From: Calliopum simillimum
Lineage: Eukaryota; Arthropoda; Insecta; Diptera; Lauxaniidae
Reading direction: 5' to 3'
Assembly: GCA_951812925.1 (NCBI GenBank)
Contig: OX638370.1
Span: forward strand, 47,185,948-47,249,947
DNA length: 64,000 nucleotides
Both the position numbers and the translations under genes were made by a program. Below the pieces are notes generated by a model. The model was given only the letters and a program-made list of their open reading frames with translations, searched no databases and was not told the origin of the DNA. Position 1 is the stretch's first letter. The number at the start of each line of letters is the position of its first letter. Positions 12,261 through 23,449 of the stretch are shown here, in pieces.

Positions 12261-12896
12261 GTGTTGTTTGTGAGATATAATGTGATAAATGAATCAACTT
12301 GATGATTTTTTGCAACTATCCATCTTTCTTGTCGCCATATTGTTCTGCATAATGGTTTTTTTCAATAACACCACTCGGCATTCGAAAGCAGACACTTCAA
12401 CAAGAAAAATTAGCTATCATATGACCTATTTAGACGCACCAGATTTCGGGCAGCCAGCGAGGTGGCACAGTTTACGTGGAACGTCCCATATATGTATACA
12501 ATCTCTTCTATAAACAAAGTTTTTAATGTACATTTTTTTTTGTGCGATTCTAAGATCACTCCTTAAAAATAGTATCCAAAGTGAGAGCGCGCGTACTGAT
12601 AGTAAGTGCAGTGTGAGTACGTTGTGAATAAACTTATTTTTTGCTGTTCTAAAAACTAATTAAAACGTTTTCAAAATGAAAATTATTAAAATGGATATTG
12701 AAAATAAAGACATTAACATTGTATTTAACTAAATAATAAAATTCTTAAAACTTTTGGCGTACTTCCATGTACTTTTTTTTTTGTATTTTTCGTCCGCCTA
12801 TTAGAATTTCACTTAAGTTTTTAGTTATCAACCCCCGTGAATCCCCAATTCATTCTCATATACAAAGAATATATTGGATATATTATATTCTGATCC

Positions 12897-12970
12897 GCGG
12901 CCGAAGGCCGCCGCGAAGCCGTTGATGGATGTCTGATAGTTTTAAATCTTAAGCAGCGGCCGCAGGCCGC
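12897..12970. repeat. Cluster of three GNA-triloop mini-hairpins
   Basis: 12897-12911 is GCGGCC-GAA-GGCCGC, 12913-12919 is GC-GAA-GC and 12956-12970 is GCGGCC-GCA-GGCCGC. All sit in strongly AT-rich surroundings. GNA triloops closed by C-G pairs are known as exceptionally stable DNA hairpins. Function unknown. Confidence 0.75.
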
Positions 12971-13020
12971 CCACTTACCCCTACTATTATGTTAAATTAC
13001 TGCGGCAATTTTGATGTTTT

Positions 13021-13110
13021 TTTTAAGATTTTTTTTTCAAGATTTTGATTTTCAAGATTTTGATTTTTTAAGATTATGATTTTCAAAATTTTTATTTTCT
13101 AGATTTTGAA
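13021..13110. repeat. Short degenerate tandem repeat
   Basis: A unit of about 14-18 bp resembling TTTTCAAGATTTTGA is repeated about five times with variants. Confidence 0.6.
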
Positions 13111-13227
13111 ATTCTGTCAAAAGACCCCAACCCGGTGTATGGTCATAGGAACAATTTAAGCCTGGTGTGCCAGGATAACTCCTGGTATTTTTTATTAATT
13201 TTTGAAATTTGCATTTTCAGAGGCTTT

Positions 13228-14114
13228 GAGGCGCTGTGAACAACAACGCCCGTTTTTGCGCCCATCGCTTTTTTGAAAAGTTTGGGTCCTCAAATATATG
13301 AGCCGTTTCCTAAGTCCATTTCGAGGCAAAAGTAATGTCATTCACATTATGTGCCGTAATAATCGGTTTTTTGCCCGATACTATTTTTTAACCATAACGC
13401 CATTAATTTCACACAATGTGTTAAACTTTCTGTAAAGACAGAATTCAATTTTATTCGTTCTGAACAAAATGTCAGCTAATTCATATTATGACATTATGAA
13501 ATGGACTTAAGCCACTTTCAAAATAAACGGCTCATATGTGTACTTAATTTCAATTTCCAATTCCGATCACAAAATGTGGTAGAGCAATATGTATATAGTA
13601 TTTACAGAGTTGCGTGCAGGAAGGGCGTAGTGCGACTTGGGGCGTTATTGCATAAATCAGGTCCGCAGTAAGAAAAACGGTATTTACTCAAAACCAAGGT
13701 GCCTAACGAAAAAAGTGTAAATGGCGCAAAATGCTTAGAATTTGTGTCTTGAGTAAAAATTAAAATTATTTACCAGGTGCAAATGTATGCATGCATTTTA
13801 CAATATAAAATTAATATTTTAAAGAAATAAAGAAAAACGCACGTAAATGGTTGAGGTTAAAGTATTTTTCATTCCCCTCATTTAAAAAAAAAAAAACAAA
13901 ATCACGTTACTCCAGTGATATTCAAATGGATTTATGCAATAACGCCTTATAATTTAAATTTTTCTTCTTCGATAATTCTGTCAATATTTAATTAGTTAAT
14001 TGAATAAATTTATTTTCCAAGTTTTAAATGACGGCTTGCCCTTTGTACAGATTTAGAAACTTCAAATTGAATTGTCTCGAAATGCCATTAGGGCGTTATT
14101 GCACGCAACGCCTC
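13228..14114. mobile_element. Nested TIR element, 887 bp, non-autonomous
   Basis: The ends are GAGGCGCTGTGAACAACAAC and, inverted, GTTATTGCACGCAACGCCTC; the TIRs are about 25 bp and imperfect. Internal copies of GGCGTTATTGCATAAAT occur at 13640 and inverted at 13930. An internal hairpin (about 13295-13320 against 13515-13540, ATATGAGCCGTTT) lies near the left end. No transposase is seen. The other palindrome arm has about 20 bp at this point instead of the element, so the empty site is not clean. Confidence 0.7.
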
Positions 14115-14344
14115 AATTGTAAGAATGCCATTTTATTGGAATTTTTTTTTGATTCAAGAAAAGTTTGGTGTGCCAACTGATATCCTGGCATAAAGGTCTG
14201 GCACACCGATTTAAAGAAAATAAATGCAAAGAAAAATTTGTTTTGTTTTAACTTGCTTGTTGTCTCTACTTTGTAAATGTTTCGATTTGAAATCTCAAAA
14301 CTTGACTAAAACACTTGTCATACCAATTTTATCTAGACCAGTGA

Positions 14345-14530
14345 TGAGCACTAACCCATTAATGCCACAGTAGATGAATGTATTCTCCTGTATAGGGCCA
14401 AAATAAAACGTCTCCATTTGTCACTATCATTTGCGATGACTTTTATCTCTTGCCACGACTTTTCCTATCCTTTGATTTCCTTACCCAGCGACTTTTTCGA
14501 GGTAGTTCTAGGTCTACCATGTCCTCTACT
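14345..14530 (-). pseudogene. LINE reverse-transcriptase C-terminal relic, copy 1
   Basis: The - strand frame reads EKSWQEIKVIANDSDKWRRF (near 14410-14470), preceded out of frame by GRPRTTSKKS. The order GRPRxx.. xSWxExKxxAxDRDxWRxF is typical of the C-terminus of non-LTR retrotransposon ORF2 (RTE-like). A related fragment lies at 63090-63230. The reading is broken by frameshifts. Confidence 0.65.
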
Positions 14531-15619
14531 GCGTTGTGAACTACACTCAAGGGCCTTGCAACAGACTTCGCTGTGTGGTTTCTGGAAAGTATGACCAATC
14601 CGTCCCTACTTGCGTTTGCTGTAGGCCTCTGATTGCATTTTTAGTGTAGTTCGGTGTATGAGATAGTGCGAAGTGGTCTTGTAACCAGTTATAATAATTT
14701 TGAAATGGAATGGCTCCATTCTGCGGGTTGAAGCTATATAATAAACTGTATTTTGACAAGTATTTTGGTCAAGTTTTGAACTTTCAAATCGAAATAATTT
14801 ACAAAGTAGAGATAATAACCAAGTTTAAAAAAAAACAAATTTTTCTTTGCATTTATTTTTTTTTTTTTTGAATCGGTGTGCCAGACCTTTGTGCCAGGAT
14901 ATCAGTTGGCACACCAAACTTTTCTTAAATTAAAAAAAAAATTTGCACTCAAATGGCATTCTTACAATTCAAATCCGTGTAAATGCAAAAAGCCTCTGAA
15001 AGTGTAAATTTCAAAAATTAATAAAAATACCACCAGGCACTCCAGGCTTAAATTGTACCCATGACCATACACTATCGATTCATACAAAAATTTTTAAAAT
15101 CCTTGTATGTGCAGTTTTCTGTCGCCGGCTCCCGGACTTTAGCTCGTTTCAATTTAAACTGTTTACTTAAATTTTTATTACTCAAATTTTATGTTATTAT
15201 GAAAGTTTTTTGTAAATACATACTTGAAAACTATGAAAGATAGCGCAAAATTTTAAAAATTTTTGAGTTCAGTGTTGCCAAGTTAATTGAAATTGATGCT
15301 CACTTTGATTTCAACCACTCCCCAACTTTGTATGGGAGGTTAGGCGTGTTCGGAGATCGATTTTGTTCAAAATCACACATTTTCATTGTGTTAACTCTAG
15401 AAACATTTGCACTTAATTTCAAAAGTCTAGCTCTGTTATTACTATTTATGGCCACCGTTCCCATACAAACGGAACCAAACGAATATTGCTGCAATTCCTA
15501 AAGAAGCTGGGGAATGGTTGTTAGAGATGGAAATTCCAAAATCTGTAAAGTTCTGGAATTAAATCAAAGTCTAAGTCTAACGATCGCATCCGATGATTAC
15601 ACTAGACAACAGCCAAAAT

Positions 15620-16636
15620 GTAACATTTTGCAGACCATATTTTCTAAACTAATTTGAGGTCGCTGAGTCCGAAAATCGCATTTATTTTTTTTTTCTAGAA
15701 GCCGTTCTCGAAATAATCGACCTTTTCGATTTTTGAGGTTATAGCTCCATTTTTTCGAATTTATTTTGAGAAACCCCATTTCGATCGAATATGTTTTTAC
15801 ACTATTATAGAGAAAAATTCTTAAACTTTCAACAAGTGTACCAATATCTAAGCTCCAATTCAAATTGGCTGAGTTATAGCAACGAAAAGTTCATTTTTAT
15901 AGTAGTTTTTTACACTTTTTCGTGTTTAAGCCAAATTAAACACGGTTTTTTTTGCCAGTAGCTTATACAAATATATATTTTTTATATTTTAGTTCAATAG
16001 TGTATTTAATTGCAAATATTTGGAGTTAAATTTTAGCAAAATCGGTTAATTTTTTAAAAAGTTATTGAGGTTTTAGTGAAATAAGACCATTTCGATTTTC
16101 ATAGAAAAAATTAATTTTTTCAAAAAAAATTTTAAAAATAATTTGTGTTTTCTATGAAACTCGAAATGGTCTTATTTCACTAAAGCCTCAATAACTTTTT
16201 TAAAAATTATCCAATTTTGCTAAAATTGAACTCCAAATATTTGCAATTAAATACACTATTGAACTAAAATATAAAAAATACATATTTGTATAAGCTACTG
16301 GCAAAAAAAAAGTGTTTAATTTGGCATAAACACGAAAAAGTGTAAAAAACTACGATAAAAATGAACTTTTCGTTGCTATAACTCTGCCAATTTGAATTGA
16401 ATCTTAGATATTGGTACACTTGTTGAAAGTTTAAGAATTTTTCTCTATAATAGTGTAAAAACATATTCGATCGAAATTGGGTTTCTCAAAATATGTTCGA
16501 AAAAATGGAGCTATAACCTCAAAAATCGAAAAGGTCGATTATCTCAAGAACGGCCCCTAGAAAAAAAAAATAAATGAGATTTTCGGACTCAGCGACCTCA
16601 AATTAGTTTAGAAAATATGGTCTGCAAAATGTTACA
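15620..16636. repeat. 1.0 kb palindrome
   Basis: Arms of about 500 bp run from TGTAACATTTTGCAGACCAT (15620) to its inverted copy ending at 16636, centred near 16128, with almost no loop. The ends resemble 660-780 of this window. Small open frames in the arms are mirror images of each other and are not genes. Confidence 0.93.
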
Positions 16637-17469
16637 CACACATATTAATTATTTGTAATGTAGTGTTATCATTCTTTTTGGTCTTGTTCTTTGTATAAAA
16701 GCTTTTACCAAATGAGAAATAAGTACCAATCTATTTTGACTTATTAAAAAGATGTTTTAAAGCCTTGTAGAGATAAAACTACATGGGAGCCAATAAGGGT
16801 CGCAACTCATTGCAAAATCAAATTTTTAAAGCCCCAAAAAGAATTTATATGTAATTAAAAAAATATATATGAATATAACTTTTTTGGAAAACACTCTAAT
16901 TAAAAAGATACGATAAAATGAAAATTCAATTGATTTTTATTGAAAATAAACATCTTTAGTTTGATTCAACTTAATCTAATGATATAATTCTAGTACAAAT
17001 TAAAATTTAAAATTAAGTTTTGGGAAGTCAATAACTAGTACGGATTATTTTTAGTATACAGCTTATTAAATCTGATATTTTTGTTTCTTTTTTTTTGACC
17101 AATTGAACATGATACTTAGAAAATAATATATGAAATAAAAAATATAAAAAAAACATGTAATTATTAGTTGGCTTTAAACAATTAAAAAAATTACTTTGTT
17201 AAAATTACAGAAGACTCTAAATTAAAAAGAAAATAAAGCAAATTTGATTTATAAGGCGCTATTGGCAGCATTTATCCATTTATCAATCGATTTAATTGAA
17301 ATTATAAATTATTATTATTTTTTCTTTTTCTCAAATTAGTTTAAACAAATTGCTACAGCGATACAGAAATTAATTTAAGTAACTTTTTTTCAGGCAAAAC
17401 TAAGTTATAAGATTTTGAAATTATATAACGAAAAAAGATCCTTAGAGATATAGTAAAAAATATTATTGT

Positions 17470-17698
17470 AGAATAGAACAAGCAATAAATTTATTGAATA
17501 CATTTTATTTAGCGTAGGAAAATCCTCTCTCTTCTGATTAAAAGCACGAATTTAAATTACACATCTACAGAGTAATTGTAAGACATTTTTTACTTGAAAG
17601 AAATAATAAAAAAATGCAATTTTATGATATGATGAGAACGAACTTGAAACGAGAATTAATTACTAGTTATATGCCAGATAAAATATGTGACTCATGTC
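17470..17698 (-). terminator. Gug: Gug 3' UTR with poly(A) signals
   Basis: On the - strand, AATAAA occurs at 17504-17509 and 17490-17495, about 190-210 bp after the TGA at 17699-17701. Sequence between is AT-rich and non-coding. This favours a real gene end here, but see the alternative splice reading under the exon. Confidence 0.6.
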
Positions 17699-19980
17699 TC
17701 ACCGACTGCTCACCTCGGCCACAACAGTTGATGGCGTGGCGCTGGTGGTGACAGTCTCATCACAGTTGGTATTCGGAGGCGTGCTGCTGCTGGCAATGTT
17801 TGTACTACTACTCACCACTGGTGGTGAGCTTATGCCACTAGTGGTGGAAGTAACACCAGTGGTAGATACAACATCTGGCGATGAGACGACATTGCCAACA
17901 CCAGAGGCATTATTTGACGAGGAAGTGGTAACAGAAGTGGAAGTGGGCACATTAATGCCGACCTGTTGTTGTTGTTTAGACTCAAAACTCACTATAGATG
18001 TCGTTTTAGGTGAACAACTTATTGGGAGTTCGTTGATGGGGATTGCAGTTATGGGTGATTTTGAGCTAACGGTATCACTGGAACCACCAACGACCTCAGC
18101 TTTAGGATTGATAGCAATATTACCTGCGTTAGCTGAAGTAATATTCGTGGTGATCGCAGTTTGTGACTCTGACTGTGAGCCGCTATTAGGTGGACTCTTG
18201 CGACGATTCTCTTCCGGTGAACCGACAGATATTGGCATGTTGCTTGTGGTGGTGCTGACTGGCGGTACTGTCGTATTGGCATTAGCGACAGGCGTTGGTG
18301 ATTTTTTCTCTGCTGTTGGTGGTGAGTTTGAGCTTTTAAGTGCATCCTCTTTTAGGGTTAAACTTTCTTTACTAGATTCAGCAGCAGATTCTACGCCATT
18401 GATTTCTTGAGCAATTGATGGAGTGCCACGTGGATTCATGCCACCACCTACGCTGCTTGTGGTAGAAGGAGCTGGATTGCTGGAGTTTGAATTCGAACTG
18501 GTCAGATCAAGTGTGGTAGGTTCATGCGTTGACGAAGCAAGATTTGTTGTGGAGCTTGGATTAGATTTCTCCATCGATGATTGGTGTGCTGCAGCCGCTT
18601 GTGCTGCAACGGCAGCAGCGACATGGTGACGCATGGCATGTGGACTGCTGGAAGCACGCCCACCATTTTGATTGTGAGTATTTGTCACTGTTGACATTGG
18701 CGGACCACCTGATGAAGCAGGTGTTGGTATTTTCATGTTAGTTGGTGAAGCCGAATGACCATGATTGCCGCTGCCACTAGATAATGAAAGTGGCAATGGC
18801 GCCGAATTTTGTTGATGTGCCGCAGATGGTGTCATACCGCTTACGGCTGATGCTGCAGCGTGCATAGCAGCTAAATGATGGCTGGGATGGTGAGTATAGT
18901 AGAGGGAACTACTTATGGAAGGAATGTTTTGAGCCAATGCCGAAGTTGGTTGAGCGATGCTACTGAGCACTTGTACCGAAGGTGCCGATGATGTTATAGT
19001 GTTATGATCTGAATGCTTAATAGCGATGCCGGAGCTACTTGAAGTCAAGTTAAGACTATTGTGCGGCGATGACATTCCCGCACTGGAAGTATTTATAACT
19101 GGCGAAGTGTGCGACTGTATTTGATGAGTTGACGTTATAGCTGGATGATGTGGCGACATGTGTGGATGTGTTAGGTTGAGACCATGGTGAGATAAACTTA
19201 GTGCAGCGGCTGAAAATCCAGGATGTGCCAAACCGGCAGCGCCTGGATGCCCTAAGCCTAGTGCTGCTTGTTGTATATGGTGTTGTAGGTTGGGAGGACC
19301 ATGCGAAAGAGATGGCACTCCTGGTAAACCGGGTAGTCCCAAGCTGAGCCCCATTGCATGTGGGCTTTGTCGCTGATTACCAGAGTGATAGGGCGACATT
19401 GCGGGAAGTCCATGTAATCCAGTTGGAGGTGGCCGCAGTCCAAGGTTTAAATGAGGAATCATTGAACCCAGCAAATTGCGATTTAGTGGCGAGTACAATT
19501 GATTGGAATAGTGGTGCGATGCGGAGAGCAGTTGTTGACGTTCACGTTCTCTCGCTTCTCGTTCCTTTTCACGCAGCTCACGTTCACGCGCTTCTTTCTC
19601 TTTTTGTTCTTTTTCTCGCTGTTCCTTTTCGCGTTGTTCACGTTCACGTTCACGTTGCTCTTTTTCGCGTTGCTCTCTTTCCCGTTGCTCACGCAGTTCA
19701 CGCTCTTTCTCTCTTTGTAACTCTCTTTCGCGTTCTTCCTCCCGTGCAATACGTGCTCGATGCTCCTCTTCAAGTTTCATGCGTTCATGTATTGCCGGTC
19801 CTAGACCGAGTGCTGATCCAGGAATCATGGAATAAAGGTGAGAAGCGTATGGTGAAGTCATCGGTGGGTAAAGAGCGTGCGGGTGCCCATGGTGGGCACC
19901 GGCGGCTCGTAGCATCTGGTAGCGTTGATCCAAGTATAACTGCTCGGTATAGGGTAGACTTGCTGGATTTAGAAATGCAC
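17699..19980 (-). CDS. Gug: Atrophin (Grunge), 3' exon, 759 codons
   Basis: Atrophin is a nuclear co-repressor that recruits histone deacetylases and acts with nuclear receptors and other factors in patterning. The exon follows an acceptor (ACCTTGTAG, AG at 19981-19982) in phase 1 and joins the upstream exon to read GMPPG|AFLNPASLPYTEQ. Early residues include LYLDQRYQMLRAAGAHHGHP. Codons 65-149 of the exon (19532-19786) form the family's Arg/Glu repeat, starting HERMKLEEEHRARIAREEER, a long charged helix. After that come NLLGSMIPHLNLGLRPPP, a His/Pro/Gly/Leu-rich stretch with many SHH and HHP motifs, an Ala-rich stretch near 18580-18620 and a Ser/Thr/Asn-rich tail ending AEVSSR. The frame starts upstream at 20095, but those first 39 codons are intron. 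At the 3' end GCCGAG|GTGAGC would make a good donor 11 bp before the stop, so an alternative further exon is possible; none was recognised downstream. Confidence 0.9.
19532..19786 (-). other. Gug: RE-repeat coding segment of Atrophin
   Basis: About 85 codons are almost entirely E, R, K and Q (units like EREQREKEQ). This is the most recognisable Atrophin/RERE hallmark. Its codons are a compositional outlier that also produces long meaningless antisense open frames. Confidence 0.9.
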
Positions 19981-20641
19981 CTACAAGGTAAACTTTGGTA
20001 AATAACGTTACAAAAATTAAGCGCCAAATAAAATTATGTACATATATAATTGAGAAACAAGAAAGTATGTATGTATTAGATTGCTCCCTATCCATTTTCG
20101 TAAAATAGAAGTAAAAAACAAGAAAACAAGACTTAAATTTAATTAAAAAAAAAAAAATTTTGAAAAGCTTTTGGCTTTATTTCCAAACAAAATGTAAATA
20201 ACTGCAAGATTTTGGTTAATTTCCAAAATTTATGTGGTTTACAAAAAGGAAAAAACACTAGAAAATTATTTGGAAATAAACCCAGAGTCTGAAAACGGGG
20301 TTCCGTCATTTACGTTTTTGTCATTTATGACCATTGAAAAATTTGCGCTTTCGTGAATTTGAATAAGCTAGCAGTCAGTATTTGCTTTCATTTAAAATGA
20401 CATAGAGCAAACCAGACATAAGAGATAGATGCAAGTGCTGCAAGACGACCAATGACTTGAAACTTCTCAATAGTACAAAATAATCGTCATGAAATTGACC
20501 AAATGATAAGAGTCCAAATTTCATAGTTATATCACAAGTGACGTTTCAAATAACATTGGAGTTCAAAGTATTCCAAACTAAACATTTTCATAATTTCTTG
20601 ATACACTCCAAAAAAAAAAAAAAAAACATTACAAGATTTAC
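19981..20641 (-). other. Gug: Gug intron, 661 bp
   Basis: Donor CACCAG|GTAAAT (GT at 20640-20641) and acceptor TTGTAG (AG at 19981-19982). Phase 1: the G ending the upstream exon plus GT give Gly. Both flanking peptides are coding on the same strand. An A16-18 run lies just inside the donor end (20609-20626). Confidence 0.9.
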
Positions 20642-21421
20642 CTGGTGGCATTCCAGCTATTCCAGCAAAAGGTGAGTATGCATCAAGCGGAAAAGCACCT
20701 GCTGGATGCATAAGTCGTTCATCAGATCGGTATGGCTGAAACCCACTGCGTGCAAGAAGTTCAGGCTGCATGGTAGCAGCTTGTGCAGGATTCAATCTGG
20801 CAATCTTCTCGGCAGGCTGAGGTGATGGGGCTGAACGCTTTTTTGCAGCAGAACGCTCGTCTGTATTGCTTATAGAAATACTGGATGAGCTCAAGCGGTC
20901 ATTTGCCGAAGGCACACGCGATGGGTTGGAGTTTTGAACCACTGTATTGACGTTCGGCGCACCTACACCGGTTGCAGGTTGAACATTAACTGGTGGCATT
21001 GAGCGATCGTTTCGATCGCGTACTGTCACATCGTCTTCTTCTTTGATATCGGCTTGTTTTGCGAGATTACGTAGCGCAGCAGCAAAAGGACCACGCGCAC
21101 TAGCAGCAGCTGAATTTAGAGCACCCGGTACGCCCACCAACTGTTGCTGAGCTTGAGCAGCAGCAGCAGCTGCTGCTGCGGCAACTGCTTGCTGATGAGC
21201 GTGGTGTTGCTGTTGAGCGATAGATGGTGATTGAGCGCCAATATGATTTGTAGGTAACCCGGTTGCATGATTAACATGAACACTGTTGGACGTCGAAGGT
21301 CCTGAAGTCGATCCCCCGCCACCACCAGCTGTTGCGGCTGATGGCGATTGCAAATGATGCGGTGACGGTATGAGTGGTGCTGGACTTGTTGCAGGACGTT
21401 TTTGGCCAGTTTTAGGTGGAA
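20642..21421 (-). CDS. Gug: Atrophin (Grunge), internal exon, 260 codons
   Basis: The acceptor is TTTATTATTGCAG (AG at 21422-21423) and the donor CACCAG|GTAAAT; both introns are phase 1 and the exon length (780) is divisible by three. The peptide begins PPKTGQKRPATSPAPLIPSP, then a Gly/Ser stretch and an Ala/Gln stretch (QQAVAAAAAAAAAQAQQQ, near 21125-21190). It continues FAAALRNLAKQADIKEEDD, a basic KKRSAPSPQPAEKIARLNP (possible nuclear localisation) and SGFQPYRSDERLMHP, and ends with DAYSPFAGIAGMPPG, which is continued by the next exon. The N-terminal Atrophin domains (BAH, ELM2, SANT, GATA-type finger) are not encoded here and must lie upstream. Frames that continue past 20642 run into the intron and end in a Phe run. 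Confidence 0.9.
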
Positions 21422-21423
21422 CT

Positions 21424-22565
21424 GCAATAATAAAAAGAAACCAAAAGTGAAATTTAATACACTAAAGTTAGACACACAAAAGCATATATTTTAAAAAGTT
21501 TGCAGAAGACTTTTAATATTGATGTTCATCCAAGAACATTAGTGACACCAAACCAAAGTAACAAAACATAGGAAATATAGGAACTCTATAAGAACACAGT
21601 TAACAAGTTCTCTCCACATCATTTCGAGAAGAAATTTTCCGAATTTTAAAAATTGCAAAAAAACTATGTATATAAAACACCAATAAATTTGTCGACCAAA
21701 TGTTTGTTTAGTCATTCTCTCTCATTTTCTAGTTTCTAGCTACCAACAAAGCACGTGTCAAGTGGTATTGTGGTGTGAGCTTACTGTTCCATGTTTTTGA
21801 GTAAAAAACACCAACATTACAAAAGCAAGGCAGAAATGCATAGGAAAAAAACCAAAAAATTGGTAGGTCGGATTTCGATACGTTTCATCCATAACCATAT
21901 GTTGAATTTACCTACAAACCGAAGAACTCGATCAAGCACGCTTTATTCATTTTTTGCGTAGATTAGACAAGATCCACAGCAAAAAATTCAATGCAGCATA
22001 TGCAAAAGTTCTAATTTTTTGTTTCCCCCCCCCCCCCCTTGTCATGCATCACCCCGCTTTTTGTAAGTCGTTGATATTAGACATTTTCGTGCAAAGCGCC
22101 TTCGGAAGCAACCGAAGTAGCAAGAGTGATCGCATGTTTATCACCGGACTCGTTCTCACAGTTTAAAGTTTCGGCCAGTTAAGCTTTTGTGACCTTACCT
22201 TTGATTAGCATTTTTTTCTTCTTAAAAATTAACTTCGCGAGAGCTTACAGTGTGCGTGCCATTCGATGCCGTGAGTAGATTATCATTACCATGTAATGTA
22301 AAATTTGAGTTTATTTTATCAATTTCATCATGCGATTTGATGCGATTTTTTAGAAATATCCTCCTCTTCAATATAGCGAAATTCCGACAGTTTGGTTTGA
22401 TGGATATTTTGAAAAAACAAACGTTTTTTTGCACGAGCACTATTCTTGGAATCCGTATAAGACAAATATTAAATCTTTAAAAAATTTCCATCCCTAACTT
22501 TCCATGCAGCTGATATTTTCATAAAATGTTAATTTTTTATTAAAAAAAAGGATCCTAATTTTGAG
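21424..22565. other. Intronic sequence, poly-C tract at 22025-22038
   Basis: AT-rich sequence without recognisable coding motifs. A run of 14 C at 22025-22038 is unusual here. A GTAAGG donor-like site on the - strand (about 22190-22197) has no supporting exon. Confidence 0.5.
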
Positions 22566-22569
22566 GTAG

Positions 22570-22920
22570 ACGCTTTTTTGTCCGATCACGCCCATTTTCA
22601 ATAAATGAATATATGAGTCTTTCTTTGCGTTATCGACCAAGATTCGACGTGACATCTCCGATTTCTATGAAAATTGGTGAAAAGTTAGTATTTGACACAC
22701 ATATTACTGTGGTAAAATGATTTTCCGGTATTCCGAAAATTTTCAAGAGGTCGGCCATAGGAAGTTCGATCCAACCTATGGATACTCCCATATTTAAAAA
22801 TTTATAGTTCCTCGGCTTTTTAACCTATTTTAAATAAATTTTCAGAGTTTCTTTGAAAAAAAATTACACTAAAAAAAAATGTATTTTTAGTCGAAAAAAC
22901 CTTTTTCTTTTTTCAGAGCC
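22570..22920. repeat. Dispersed repeat, copy 2
   Basis: Inverted relative to the copy at 9765-10075. Shared blocks include GACATCTCCGATTTCTATGA, GTTAGTATTTGACACACATA and AAGTTCGATCCAACC. Similarity is interrupted by small indels. It abuts the palindrome that starts at 22924. Confidence 0.7.
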
Positions 22921-22923
22921 ATT

Positions 22924-23448
22924 TTGGGGTTTGAAGCACCGTCTTTGTTTTTTTTTTTTAAAGATTTTTATTTAAAAGCAAACTTTATTACAATTATTTT
23001 CCAGCCCCCAAAATTGTGGTATGTTTTACGGTTATCAAGTTATGAGTTTTCGAAGTTGTTTAATATTATGTTTATCATGAGTCGTTGGTGCGCGTGCGAT
23101 ACCATACAGAACATCTTAGCCCATTATATCCCGTTTTTAAGCATCTTTTTGACCCCTTTATCCAAAAACTTGGTAATAATGGGTTCAAATATTCCACAAA
23201 AAATTCTATGAAAAATTTCACTAAAGTTCACTGACAAAAAATTCCGTCCGGACGGTGGTAGCCCTGTATGGTAGCGCATGCGCACCAGCGACTCATGATA
23301 AACATAATATTAAACAACTTCGAAAACTCATAACTTGATAACCGTAAAACATACCACAATTTTGGGGGCTGGAAAATAATTGTAATAAAGTTTGCTTTTA
23401 AATAAAAATCTTTAAAAAAAAAAATAAAGACGGTGCTTCAAACCCCAA
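22924..23448. repeat. 525 bp palindrome with 154 bp loop
   Basis: Arms 22924-23109 and 23264-23448 are nearly identical in inverted orientation, from TTGGGGTTTGAAGCACCGTC inward to CCATACAG/CTGTATGG. Outside the right arm a 20-odd bp duplication (AAGGGTTTGGGTACTCC) separates a further pairing block CCCCAAAATGG. The 95-codon frame at 22924-23211 is part of the repeat. Confidence 0.93.
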
Positions 23449-23449
23449 G

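Larger units (their letters stand above)
13135..15072. repeat. 1.9 kb inverted repeat with a retroelement relic in its loop
   Basis: The outer ends are GTGTATGGTCAT (13135) and ATGACCATACAC (to 15072). Outer arms are 13135-13227 and 14985-15072. Inner arms are 14115-14320 and 14753-14985, sharing AAGTTTGGTGTGCCAACTGA against its reverse complement. The loop 14321-14752 contains a LINE relic. The left arm alone is interrupted by an 887 bp TIR element (13228-14114). Confidence 0.85.

Noticed and set aside
17694..18410. 238-codon + strand open frame
   Set aside because: Antisense to the Ser/Thr-rich tail of Atrophin; its composition is the complement of that codon usage.
19354..20001. 215-codon + strand open frame and shorter frames opposite the RE repeat
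   Set aside because: Shadow frames of the GA-rich Arg/Glu coding repeat.
19981..20095. First 39 codons of the long - strand frame as a protein start
   Set aside because: They lie in the intron; the AG acceptor at 19981-19982 and phase match to the upstream exon explain the true exon start.
22025..22038. C14 tract as a functional element
   Set aside because: Simple homopolymer with no flanking structure; could be slippage or a sequencing artefact.
22924..23211. 95-codon open frame
   Set aside because: Lies in a palindrome arm and loop; low-complexity start from a T-run.
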